64,000 nt of DNA from Azospirillum formosense (lineage in GTDB: Bacteria > Pseudomonadota > Alphaproteobacteria > Azospirillales > Azospirillaceae). The translations under genes were made by a program, and so were the position numbers. The notes beneath the pieces are model-generated. The model was not told the DNA's origin. It saw nothing but the letters and a program-made list of their open reading frames with translations, and searched no databases. This document shows, one piece after another, positions 16,520 through 23,164 of this stretch. The stretch spans positions 124,001 to 188,000 of the forward strand of contig NZ_CP159404.1 in NCBI RefSeq assembly GCF_040500525.1, in the 5' to 3' direction. Every line of letters starts with the position of its first letter. The first letter of the stretch is position 1.

Positions 16520-17227
16520 ATGAGGTTTCCAGTCGTCGCCGCGTTGATCCTGCTGGCCGCCGCCCCGACGCTCGCCACTGAGCCGTTGACCGGCACTGCC
16601 TCAGTGATCGACGGCGACACGCTGGAAGTCCGTGGGACGCGCATCCGCCTGCACGGGGTAGACGCGCCGGAGAGTCAGCAGCTCTGCCAGGACGCCGCCG
16701 GGAAGGACTGGCGCTGCGGGCAGAAGGCCGCGCTCGCGCTGTCCGACCGGATCGGGCGCCGCCCGGTGACCTGCGAGCAGAAGGACAAGGACCGCTATGG
16801 CCGAGTCGTCGCCGCGTGCTTCGTTGGTGGCGAGAACCTGAACGCCTGGATGGCCGCCAATGGCTGGGCGATGGCCTACCGCCAGTACAGCAAGGACTAT
16901 GTGGGGGCCGAGGCGACGGCCAGGGCGGCGCGGGTCGGCATCTGGGCTGGGACGTTCCAGCCGCCGTGGGAGTGGCGCGCGGCTAAACGGGAGGGCAAGC
17001 CACAAGCAGCCAACCAGAGCCGCCCGGCGCCAGCGACATCCGCGAATAGCGCCCCGTCCAGCGGCTGCAGGATCAAGGGCAACATCAACTCGAAGGGCGA
17101 CCGCATCTATCACGTCCCCGGCGGACGGTCCTACGACCAGACGCAGATCGACACGGGCGACGGGGAGAGGTGGTTCTGCTCCGAGGGCGAGGCGCAGGCC
17201 GCGGGCTGGCGGAGGGCAGGGCAGTGA
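16520..17227 (+). CDS. Secreted thermonuclease (SNase/TNase-family) protein
   Basis: A 235-residue protein: an N-terminal signal peptide (MRFPVVAALILLAAAPTLA), then a staphylococcal-nuclease OB-fold domain (about residues 20-150) with VIDGDTLEV, the catalytic RIRLHGVDAPES arginine and acid, and KDRYGRVVA carrying the second arginine. After a proline-rich linker, a C-terminal cysteine-containing domain (SGCRIKGNINSKGDRIYHVPG, then WFCSEGEAQAAGWRRA) matches the small domain often attached to such nucleases. It would degrade nucleic acid in the periplasm or outside. A role in limiting superinfecting DNA is speculative. Confidence 0.86.
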   Translation: MRFPVVAALILLAAAPTLATEPLTGTASVIDGDTLEVRGTRIRLHGVDAPESQQLCQDAAGKDWRCGQKAALALSDRIGRRPVTCEQKDKDRYGRVVAACFVGGENLNAWMAANGWAMAYRQYSKDYVGAEATARAARVGIWAGTFQPPWEWRAAKREGKPQAANQSRPAPATSANSAPSSGCRIKGNINSKGDRIYHVPGGRSYDQTQIDTGDGERWFCSEGEAQAAGWRRAGQ

Positions 17228-17279
17228 GTACGCAGCAAACCAGAGGCATCTTCAGGAACGCAGCCAGCCGGAGGGGGGA

Positions 17280-17723
17280 GTGAGAGGGGGCGACGAGGAA
17301 GGGCAGCCACAGTTTGCTGACGATTGGGAGCGCCTAGCCAATGAAAAGAGGAGGGCAGCTGAAATTTTGTTCAGGTCCCGGCAGTTTGGTTCAGCTTACT
17401 ATGAAGCTGGTATTGCACTAGAATGTATGTTGAAAGCCAAAATAATGCGCAAAGAGGGGCTTAATATTTGGCCTGACAGGAGCTGTCGTAAAGATCTCTA
17501 CACGCATGACCTTGCGCGGCTTCTTAAGCTGGCAGGACTGCACGACAGAATGGTTGCCGAAGCGAAGAAAGTCACCGATATTGGCATAGCATGGTCGGTA
17601 GCCAAGCAGTGGACGGTCGACGCGCGGTACGCGCGTAAGGTGCGGCTACGGGACGCTCGGGACATCGTCGAAGCTGTATCGCCAACTGGTAAGGGGTTGC
17701 TGAAATGGATCATCAGCGTCTGA
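17280..17723 (+). CDS. HEPN-domain protein, possible RNase toxin
   Basis: A 147-residue helical protein. GTG 17280 is chosen because GGAGGGGG lies just before it. The pattern RAAEILFRSRQFGSAYYEAG then LECMLKAKIMRK and YTHDLARLLKLAG matches the HEPN fold; Arg70-x5-His76 gives the R-x(4-6)-H motif that forms the RNase site in active HEPN proteins. It overlaps its downstream partner by 19 bases, so the two are translationally coupled. HEPN proteins paired with a small neighbour are commonly toxin-antitoxin or abortive-infection modules. Toxin function here is inferred. Confidence 0.72.
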   Translation: MRGGDEEGQPQFADDWERLANEKRRAAEILFRSRQFGSAYYEAGIALECMLKAKIMRKEGLNIWPDRSCRKDLYTHDLARLLKLAGLHDRMVAEAKKVTDIGIAWSVAKQWTVDARYARKVRLRDARDIVEAVSPTGKGLLKWIISV

Positions 17724-18181
17724 AGTTGGATAACATCAGAGAGAAGGCGGGGCGCACTGTCCTAGAACTCACTGATGGTCTCGGCTTTGATACACAAGCC
17801 GCCGGCTGGATATATATGGACGATAGCGCCGAAGGCGAGAGAGAATGGCGTTTGTATCTCATTACGCCTATGATTGACGAAAAAGGACCTGTTTGGATTT
17901 ATGAGCGGCTTCTTAAAGTCTTTAGGAAAGTTGGGTTGCCGGAGGGTATAACACCACTTGATATTTACATTGCTGGCCCCAAAGATGGTCTATTCTTGGC
18001 TCTGCAAAAATTCCTACATCCCGAAGGTGACGGCCTGTTAGAGGTTTCCGATTCCTCATTCGAAGATCATGAATTTTCTTTTTCTGTAAAGTACATAGCT
18101 TTTTACAGGATAAAGACTAAGCCAATTAAGGCAAAACCCGCTCTTTTCGCAAAGAAAGTGGAGCAGTTGCTGGCGGCTTGA
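17705..18181 (+). CDS. Unknown protein coupled to the HEPN gene
   Basis: A 158-residue protein with no recognised family. It has an N-terminal helix (DHQRLKLDNIREKAGRTVLE), a central region with strands (REWRLYLITPMIDEKGPVWI) and a hydrophobic segment (ITPLDIYIAGPKDGLFLAL), then an acidic patch (EVSDSSFEDHEFSF) and a lysine-rich C-terminus. The 19-base overlap with the HEPN gene and a terminator right after its stop mark the two as one unit. It is not a recognisable MNT nucleotidyltransferase. It may be the cognate antitoxin or sensor; this is inference from context. Confidence 0.65.
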   Translation: MDHQRLKLDNIREKAGRTVLELTDGLGFDTQAAGWIYMDDSAEGEREWRLYLITPMIDEKGPVWIYERLLKVFRKVGLPEGITPLDIYIAGPKDGLFLALQKFLHPEGDGLLEVSDSSFEDHEFSFSVKYIAFYRIKTKPIKAKPALFAKKVEQLLAA

Positions 18182-18204
18182 TGTGTCCGCGACCCAACGT
18201 CACC

Positions 18205-18224
18205 AGGGCGCCTTCGGGCGCCCT
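18205..18224 (+). terminator. Hairpin terminator after the HEPN pair
   Basis: AGGGCGCC (18205-18212), loop TTCG, GGCGCCCT (18217-18224): a perfect eight-base-pair stem with a stable tetraloop, 24 bp after the stop. The downstream tract is short in T (TTCGCGTTTC), so efficiency is uncertain. Confidence 0.6.
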
Positions 18225-18446
18225 TCGCGTTTCCGGGCCGCCGCGCATACACGGGTAATAGTCTTTCAATCACTCAACCATAACGGCATGATGGGGCGCC
18301 AGCCCCGGAACTTACCCACCCTGGGGCCGTGCCGGGGATCGCACTGACCCAGCAGCGCGCCGGGCGGGGGACCTTGCGCTCGCTGGGGCGGCCGGGGGCG
18401 TGAACCGGCGTCTGGAGCGCCAGTGGCCGGGGCTGGCTCTTATGGA
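18225..18446. other. Gap without a convincing gene
   Basis: A minus-strand frame (18474-18274, 66 codons) containing PGRPSERKVPRPARCWVS crosses most of this stretch and overlaps the end of the small gene at 18447. It has no clear ribosome site and stays doubtful. A GGGGC/GCCCC hairpin lies near 18293-18306. Nothing else is visible. Confidence 0.3.
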
Positions 18447-18692
18447 TCACAGCGGAATCGCCGACAATCCGCAATCGCCCTGGCTGAACTGGCGGGCACG
18501 CGCCGCAAACGCCTCCGCCTCCTCCTGTTCGGGCTCCCTGACGACCAAGGCATCTCGGTGCGCCGCGTGCGCGTTGCCCAGCAGCATGACCGCAGCCACT
18601 GTGCGCGCCCGGCCCGCGTCACGCGCCGACACAACGACGCGCCGCCGGGCGGCCTCAACGACGAAAAGCTGACGGGGCTGCTGCTCGGGCAT
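18447..18692 (-). CDS. Small protein beside a LexA-box-like site
   Basis: An 81-residue protein starting MPEQQPRQLFVVEAARRRVV. ATG 18692 follows a GGAG site at correct spacing. The middle reads as strand-helix (VVVSARDAGRARTVAAVMLL) and the C-terminus is acidic then alanine/arginine-rich. No family recognised. Its upstream region carries a nine-base-pair palindrome (18702-18723) and GTTC-N7-GTTC (18712-18726). It follows the repressor gene by 69 bp on the same strand, so it may have its own damage-inducible promoter; an antirepressor role is speculative. Confidence 0.5.
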   Translation of the reverse strand: MPEQQPRQLFVVEAARRRVVVSARDAGRARTVAAVMLLGNAHAAHRDALVVREPEQEEAEAFAARARQFSQGDCGLSAIPL

Positions 18693-18701
18693 GGCGAACT
18701 C

Positions 18702-18726
18702 CATAATGCGTGTTCGCATTATGTTC
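18702..18726. promoter_or_regulatory. Palindrome and LexA-box-like GTTC-N7-GTTC
   Basis: CATAATGCG (18702-18710) and CGCATTATG (18715-18723) form a perfect inverted repeat around TGTT. Overlapping it, GTTC at 18712-18715 and GTTC at 18723-18726, separated by seven bases, match the direct-repeat LexA box known from alphaproteobacteria. The site is 10-34 bp upstream of the ATG at 18692. The pattern is short and occurs by chance, so function is only suggested by its promoter position. Confidence 0.45.
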
Positions 18727-18761
18727 ACGTTCACGGCGCCCAGAGTCAAGAGGCGGACGGG

Positions 18762-19496
18762 TCACATCCGCCGGGCGAACCACACCACGCGCCCGATGAT
18801 GTTCACCTCGTCGGCAGTGCGCTCATAGGTCCGATGTTTCGGGTTGTCCGAGCTAATAACAATGCAGGGCGGGTCGCTGTTCGGGATGAACTCCAGGCGC
18901 TTCACAACGACGCCAATTCCGTCCCATACGGCGAATACGCCGGGTGGGGACGGTGCCCGGTCCAGCAGGTTCACCATCACCCGGTCACCCGAGAACAGCA
19001 GAGGTTCCATCGAGTCGCCCTGGACCTCGATGATCCGAGCCGCGTGAGGGCGCAGCCGCAGCTCCTGCTGAAGGTAGGAAGGCGGCAGATTCCACAGGCC
19101 GGTGACGGCATCTTCCGGCCATGCATCGCCATTGCTGTCCGGCTTGTAGGCCAGCATCGACTCACCGCCTCCACCCATGCCGGCGCGGACGTCGATTTCG
19201 GGAACGGTGTTGGGGCCTGGATGAGCCTGCACAGGTGCACGCTCTTGGCTTTTCAGGCCGGCGATGCCTTTCTGAACACCCCGAACCGATAGCGGGTCGA
19301 TTTTGCCAAAGGCAAGCCATCCAGCGTCGGTTTTCGTCGTGTTGGCGATCTTCTGGATCATTTCGATTGTGGGCTCGTTCTTCCCGCGCTCCCACATGCC
19401 TACGGTGGACTGACCAACGCCAACAGCATCGGCAAGTTGGCTTTGAGTGAGGCCGGCGTCTTTGCGCGCCTGGGCTATCCGTTCGGCGAAATCCAT
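18762..19496 (-). CDS. CI-type repressor: XRE HTH plus S24 (LexA-like) autopeptidase
   Basis: A 244-residue lysogeny repressor. The N-terminal XRE helix-turn-helix (residues 3-60, GLTQSQLADAVGVGQSTVGMW) binds operators; the C-terminal S24 domain has the Ser162 nucleophile (QGDSMEPLLFSGDR) and general-base Lys199 (GVVVKRLEF). An Ala105-Gly106 bond (DVRAGMGG) sits where LexA/CI proteins self-cleave. ATG 19496 is chosen because the frame upstream of it runs into the divergent cro region. Cleavage stimulated by RecA during DNA damage would induce the prophage. It is divergent from cro across the OR-like region. Confidence 0.93.
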   Translation of the reverse strand: MDFAERIAQARKDAGLTQSQLADAVGVGQSTVGMWERGKNEPTIEMIQKIANTTKTDAGWLAFGKIDPLSVRGVQKGIAGLKSQERAPVQAHPGPNTVPEIDVRAGMGGGGESMLAYKPDSNGDAWPEDAVTGLWNLPPSYLQQELRLRPHAARIIEVQGDSMEPLLFSGDRVMVNLLDRAPSPPGVFAVWDGIGVVVKRLEFIPNSDPPCIVISSDNPKHRTYERTADEVNIIGRVVWFARRM

Positions 19497-19537
19497 AACG
19501 AAACGTGATACCGGGCGAGGCGCCACGGCAAGCGATG

Positions 19538-19573
19538 TATCGTGATTGACTGTATCATGTATCATGATATCGT
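19538..19573. promoter_or_regulatory. OR-like operator and rightward early promoter
   Basis: TATCGTGATT (19538-19547), TATCATGT (19553-19560) and the perfect palindrome TATCATGATA (19560-19569) form a cluster of related sites between divergent repressor and cro genes. A rightward promoter reads TTGACT (19546-19551), 16-bp spacer, TATCGT (19568-19573), overlapping the sites. The predicted transcript would begin about at the cro ATG (19581). The first site repeats exactly, inverted, in the OL-like region. Confidence 0.65.
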
Positions 19574-19580
19574 TCGGTCC

Positions 19581-19838
19581 ATGAACACGCAGGCTGATCG
19601 GATCATCGGCAGGTTCGGCACTCAGACCGCTCTGGCAGATGCGATAGGCGTCCGTCAGTCGGCAGTGGCCGCCTGGAAACGGCGGGGCATCATCCCCGCC
19701 CGGCAACAACTCCGAATTTTGGAGGTGGCGCGGGAGCGCGGCATTCCACTGGAGCCGGCTGACTTCTTCGAGGATGGGGCCGGCTCTCCGCTTCAGCCCC
19801 CACGCGGCTCGTCTGTCACCGCGCACGCCGCCGAATAG
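19581..19838 (+). CDS. Cro-like HTH regulator
   Basis: An 85-residue small DNA-binding protein. The helix-turn-helix region (GRFGTQTALADAIGVRQSAV then AAWKRRGIIPARQQLRILE) is of the Cro/YdaS type. ATG 19581 is the only start leaving the promoter free; there is no Shine-Dalgarno, and the -10 box ends eight bases upstream, so the message is probably leaderless. Divergence from the repressor and shared operators fit a Cro role: shutting off the repressor and early promoters during lytic growth. Confidence 0.78.
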   Translation: MNTQADRIIGRFGTQTALADAIGVRQSAVAAWKRRGIIPARQQLRILEVARERGIPLEPADFFEDGAGSPLQPPRGSSVTAHAAE

Positions 19839-19957
19839 ACCAGCTTCGGGCGGGGCCGCTGGGTGGGCGGCTCCTCGACCCGCATGCGGATCACACCGCC
19901 GGACATGCGCAGGGCCGAAAGGCCCCACACCCGGACACCACAGATTTCGGAGGCACC

Positions 19958-20203
19958 ATGGGGAATAGGATCGCGGGTCATGCGCTTCCGGGCATCCGCC
20001 GCCGGGTCGGACTTCTCCAGTCCACCATGACGGCCATTCTGCCGGGCCGCGGGGTGCCGTTCGAGGGCGCGGGTGGGGAAGGGGACGACCATTCCGTGGT
20101 TGGCCCTGCCACTTTCGGCACGCGCGCCGCTCTGGCCGTCCTGGCCGTCCCTATGCTGGTGCTGATCGTGACGGCCCTCGCCGTCGTGCTCGGTGGTCGG
20201 TGA
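19958..20203 (+). CDS. Hypothetical small protein with a C-terminal membrane segment
   Basis: An 81-residue protein. GGAGG (19949-19953) lies at ideal distance from ATG 19958. The N-terminal half is basic and glycine-rich; the end is a strong hydrophobic segment (LAVLAVPMLVLIVTALAVVL) likely to span the inner membrane. It is the second gene of the rightward early operon. Function unknown. Confidence 0.5.
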   Translation: MGNRIAGHALPGIRRRVGLLQSTMTAILPGRGVPFEGAGGEGDDHSVVGPATFGTRAALAVLAVPMLVLIVTALAVVLGGR

Positions 20204-20204
20204 C

Positions 20205-20684
20205 ATGGTTGCCGCCTCTCAACTGTCGTTGCTCCGGGCTCACGTGCCGGATGAACGCCCGAAGCGAACAGCGCCAGAAGCGCCCGCCTTGTTCGACTTC
20301 GGTGAGCTGGATCGTGCCGCCCAACAACGCCGCCGCGAAATTGGCAATTCTCCCCTCGCGTTTCAGGGCCGGCGCGCCTCGAAGGAGGAACGGGCCGAGC
20401 AGCTTCCCAGGATTTTGCGGCAGTTGGTCGCCCTGGAGGGCCGCACCAGCGCCGTCAAGCAGCTCTGCCGGGTGCTGACCGCCCGCACAGGTCGGGAATG
20501 CGTCGAGCGCACCGTTCGAGGGTGGTTCGAGGGCCGAGAGCCCGAACCTGAGTCCTGGGCGGACCTCCAGGCGGCGTTCGGTCCCGGCATCTACGCGGCG
20601 GTCTACTACCCCGACTCCCGCGAGGCGGACGAGTGGTGGGACGCTGTGCTGGAGCGCGCCCGCAAAGCGGCGAGGCGGCGCTGA
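20205..20684 (+). CDS. Hypothetical phage early protein with helical, HTH-like middle
   Basis: A 159-residue protein (MVAASQLSLLRAHVPDERP onward). Residues about 70-120 (SAVKQLCRVLTARTGRECVE, then RTVRGWFEGREPEPESW) look like a helix-turn-helix. GTG 20193 is an in-frame alternative start, but ATG 20205 directly follows the previous stop. It ends overlapping the next ATG (TGATG). Common in rightward early operons of alphaproteobacterial phages; no function assigned. Confidence 0.6.
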   Translation: MVAASQLSLLRAHVPDERPKRTAPEAPALFDFGELDRAAQQRRREIGNSPLAFQGRRASKEERAEQLPRILRQLVALEGRTSAVKQLCRVLTARTGRECVERTVRGWFEGREPEPESWADLQAAFGPGIYAAVYYPDSREADEWWDAVLERARKAARRR

Positions 20685-20977
20685 TGACCGCCCGCCAGCC
20701 CGTCCACCTCGACCCGAGCCGAGAAGGCCTCGCCGCCCGGCGGCTCAACCAGCGCTACGGGCTGGCCTTCACGATCGAACTCAAGACCGAGCTTTTCCGC
20801 CAGATCACCGCCGCCCGCGCGAACGACAACCGGCAGCCCAGCGCGTGCCGGATCAACGCCGCCGGAGCGCGCGAACGCTGGCTCGTCAGCCTCGATCACC
20901 GCGTCCTGCATGTCGTCGTCGACCAGGGCGCCGCGGTGGTCGTCACCTTCCTCCCACTGCATGGGAAACGGCCATGA
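20684..20977 (+). CDS. Hypothetical phage protein
   Basis: A 97-residue protein starting MTARQPVHLDPSREGLAARR. The ATG overlaps the preceding stop. Mixed helix then strand (RWLVSLDHRVLHVVVDQGAA) architecture; no family recognised. It is coupled by ATGA overlap to the next small gene. Confidence 0.55.
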   Translation: MTARQPVHLDPSREGLAARRLNQRYGLAFTIELKTELFRQITAARANDNRQPSACRINAAGARERWLVSLDHRVLHVVVDQGAAVVVTFLPLHGKRP

Positions 20978-21186
20978 CCCCGCGTACCGCTGAAATCCTC
21001 TCCGCTGCCCTGGCCAACGGCACCGCCGGCATCCTCCGGGGCGACACCCTCACTGTCCGCATGCCCACGGCCAACGCCGTGCAGATCGCGGCCAGCAACG
21101 CGAACGCGGCGCCCATGGCGTTCGTCTTCGCCGGGCTTGCCGCTCAGGCGGCGAACATCAACACGCCGGCCAATCGCGTCGGCTGA
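20974..21186 (+). CDS. Hypothetical small phage protein
   Basis: A 70-residue, alanine/asparagine-rich protein (MTPRTAEILSAALANGTAG onward) coupled by an ATGA overlap to the gene before it. The repeated NA/AN character (PTANAVQIAASNANAAPMAF) is unusual, but no family is known. Confidence 0.5.
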   Translation: MTPRTAEILSAALANGTAGILRGDTLTVRMPTANAVQIAASNANAAPMAFVFAGLAAQAANINTPANRVG

Positions 21187-21211
21187 ACCCCTCACCAACT
21201 GGAGGCAGATC

Positions 21212-22312
21212 ATGATTACCCAGCAGCATCAGGACCGACTTGTCGCGCAGGGACGCGACGAAATGATGACCGCCTTCTGCACGGTCGCGCGGCCGAACGA
21301 GGCCCAGCAGCGGGAGGCGTCCGAGCGCTTCACCGCCCTCATGCAGGAGCTGGTGCCGCAGATCGTCGGCGTGGTCGCCGTGGGCGACTATCCCGCGTTC
21401 CCCGTCAAGCTGGAGAATATCGACGGCAAGGGCAAGATCGCGCTGAAGGCCGCGAATGTGGACGAGGCCGGCCCGGCGCTGATCACCCACATCGGTGCGT
21501 CGCTGACCCTGGTGCTGACCGACGCGGCGCAGTTCGATCGCAAGCGCCCGGCGGCCAACATCGACCCGGACCAGAAGGCGCTGCCGATGGAGCCGGCGGA
21601 CGGTGGTGAGGATGACGACGAGGACGGCACCGGCGAGGATGACTCGACCGACGAGGAGGTTGAGGCGCTGTCGGATGACGAGCCGGTCTTCGATGACCAG
21701 GGTGTGACCGACGCGGAGAACGGCGATGGCATTGACCTGCTGAACGCCGATGCGGACGGCCCGCTGTTCTCGGTGGTCGATGTCGGCACGAAGAAGCTGG
21801 GCGACGGCAGCGAGGCGACCGTGCACGTCCTGCTCCACCGCGACCAGGAGGTGTTCGAGCCGATGGCGGCGCCTGCCTTCGTTCAGACCTGTGCTGATGC
21901 CCTGAACGAACTGGTCGGCAAGCTGGGCCGGGACCTGTCGCCGTTCGAGGTGCGCGACACGGTGATCGCCTCCATCCCGACGGACAACAGCATCGGTGTC
22001 GCGCTCAACGCGCCCTACACCACCGAGGCCATCCAGAACAGCTCGGCCCCGGTGGCCGAGGAGAAGACCCGCCGCGGGCGGCTGAGCGCCGTGGAGACGG
22101 TGCAGTTCTACCACCTGGGCTACGACGGCGGCGAGGCCGGCAAGTCGATCACCGAGGTCTGCGAGGGCCACACGGAGGGCGCCAAGAAGCACATCCAGCG
22201 CGGGTGGGCCGACCAGAAGGACGGCAAGGCGCGCGCCTGGGAGCGTCCGGGCGCCACGCCGAAGCCGGCCAACGATGACAGCGCCACCGGCGCCGACAGC
22301 GAGGCCGCCTGA
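21212..22312 (+). CDS. Hypothetical phage protein with acidic linker
   Basis: A 366-residue protein with a good GGAGG site before ATG 21212. An N-terminal domain (about residues 1-115, MITQQHQDRLVAQGRDEMM through TLVLTDAAQF) is followed by a long acidic, disordered linker (EDDDEDGTGEDDSTDEEVEA) and a C-terminal part ending in basic WADQKDGKARAWERPG. No family recognised. Position just before RusA in the replication block suggests a DNA-related role, unproven. Confidence 0.62.
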   Translation: MITQQHQDRLVAQGRDEMMTAFCTVARPNEAQQREASERFTALMQELVPQIVGVVAVGDYPAFPVKLENIDGKGKIALKAANVDEAGPALITHIGASLTLVLTDAAQFDRKRPAANIDPDQKALPMEPADGGEDDDEDGTGEDDSTDEEVEALSDDEPVFDDQGVTDAENGDGIDLLNADADGPLFSVVDVGTKKLGDGSEATVHVLLHRDQEVFEPMAAPAFVQTCADALNELVGKLGRDLSPFEVRDTVIASIPTDNSIGVALNAPYTTEAIQNSSAPVAEEKTRRGRLSAVETVQFYHLGYDGGEAGKSITEVCEGHTEGAKKHIQRGWADQKDGKARAWERPGATPKPANDDSATGADSEAA

Positions 22313-22314
22313 TC

Positions 22315-22785
22315 ATGATGGCCGAGCCCTTCGTCACGCTGCGCCTGGATGGCCCCGTTGTGGGGAAGGGCCGGCCAAAGTTCGCGCGTCTGCCGGGGGG
22401 CGGGGTCACCACCCGCACCCCGGAGAAGACCCGCCGGTATGAGTCCGAGGTCAAGAGCGAGGCGCAGCGGGCTATGGCCGGGCGCCCGCTCGTCCACGGG
22501 CCGGTGAGGGTCGATATCCGGGTGACGTGCCTTGCCCCCGAAGGCTGGGCCGCCTGGAAGTCCTCCGCGGCCCTGCGCGGCGCCGTGCGCCCCACCACGA
22601 AGCCTGACCTGGACAACGTGCTGAAGGCCGTCCTCGACGCCCTGAATGGGGTTGTCTGGAAGGACGACGTGCAGGCCGTGTCCGTCTCCATTTCGAAATT
22701 CTACGACACGAAGCCGGGCCTGTCGGTCGAGGTCTACGAACTCGACGCGCTGCCCAGCCAAGTCAGCAGGAAGCCCGCAGCATGA
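22315..22785 (+). CDS. rusA: RusA-type Holliday junction resolvase
   Basis: A 156-residue endonuclease of the RusA family, which cuts four-way junctions as a dimer. Family marks are GKGRPKFARL near the N-terminus and the acidic catalytic motif KPDLDNVLKAVLDALNGVVW followed by DDVQ. Length is slightly above the usual 120-140. It overlaps the next small gene. Phages use RusA to resolve recombination intermediates before packaging. Confidence 0.9.
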   Translation: MMAEPFVTLRLDGPVVGKGRPKFARLPGGGVTTRTPEKTRRYESEVKSEAQRAMAGRPLVHGPVRVDIRVTCLAPEGWAAWKSSAALRGAVRPTTKPDLDNVLKAVLDALNGVVWKDDVQAVSVSISKFYDTKPGLSVEVYELDALPSQVSRKPAA

Positions 22786-22970
22786 AGACCACCGCCATGC
22801 GCGACCAGATCCGCAAACGCGCCCGTCCGCATGCCGGCGGCTGGGCTTGGGACCACGAGGGGATTCGCTCCTGGTCGAAGGAACACCCGGCGCACCCGCC
22901 CGCCGCCAACAGCAACGTGCCGTCCTGGCGCGCGGAGTGGGCGGATCTGATCCGGAGGGCGTCTGCATGA
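22782..22970 (+). CDS. Hypothetical small phage protein
   Basis: A 62-residue protein (MKTTAMRDQIRKRARPHAGG onward) that is tryptophan-rich (WAWDHEGIRSWSKEHP, WRAEWADLI). It is coupled to rusA by ATGA overlap and to the next gene by a second overlap. Function unknown. Confidence 0.5.
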   Translation: MKTTAMRDQIRKRARPHAGGWAWDHEGIRSWSKEHPAHPPAANSNVPSWRAEWADLIRRASA

Positions 22971-23164
22971 GCAACGTCACCCATCTGCCGGTCACCAACC
23001 CCCGCCGGCGCATCGCCCCGCCGTCCACGCCCGCAAGGCTGGCTGGCGCCGCCGACGATCTGATCCTGATCGCCACCGAGCACGACTTCGACCGCGACGG
23101 CATCCGCGAAATCGCGGCCCGGCTGAAGCGGATTGCCGAGGAGCTAAGCGCATCCAATGACTGA
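22967..23164 (+). CDS. Hypothetical small phage protein
   Basis: A 65-residue protein (MSNVTHLPVTNPRRRIAPPS onward) with a helical C-terminal half (GIREIAARLKRIAEELSA). The ATG overlaps the preceding stop, and its end overlaps the start of the DUF1376 gene by eight bases. Function unknown. Confidence 0.5.
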   Translation: MSNVTHLPVTNPRRRIAPPSTPARLAGAADDLILIATEHDFDRDGIREIAARLKRIAEELSASND

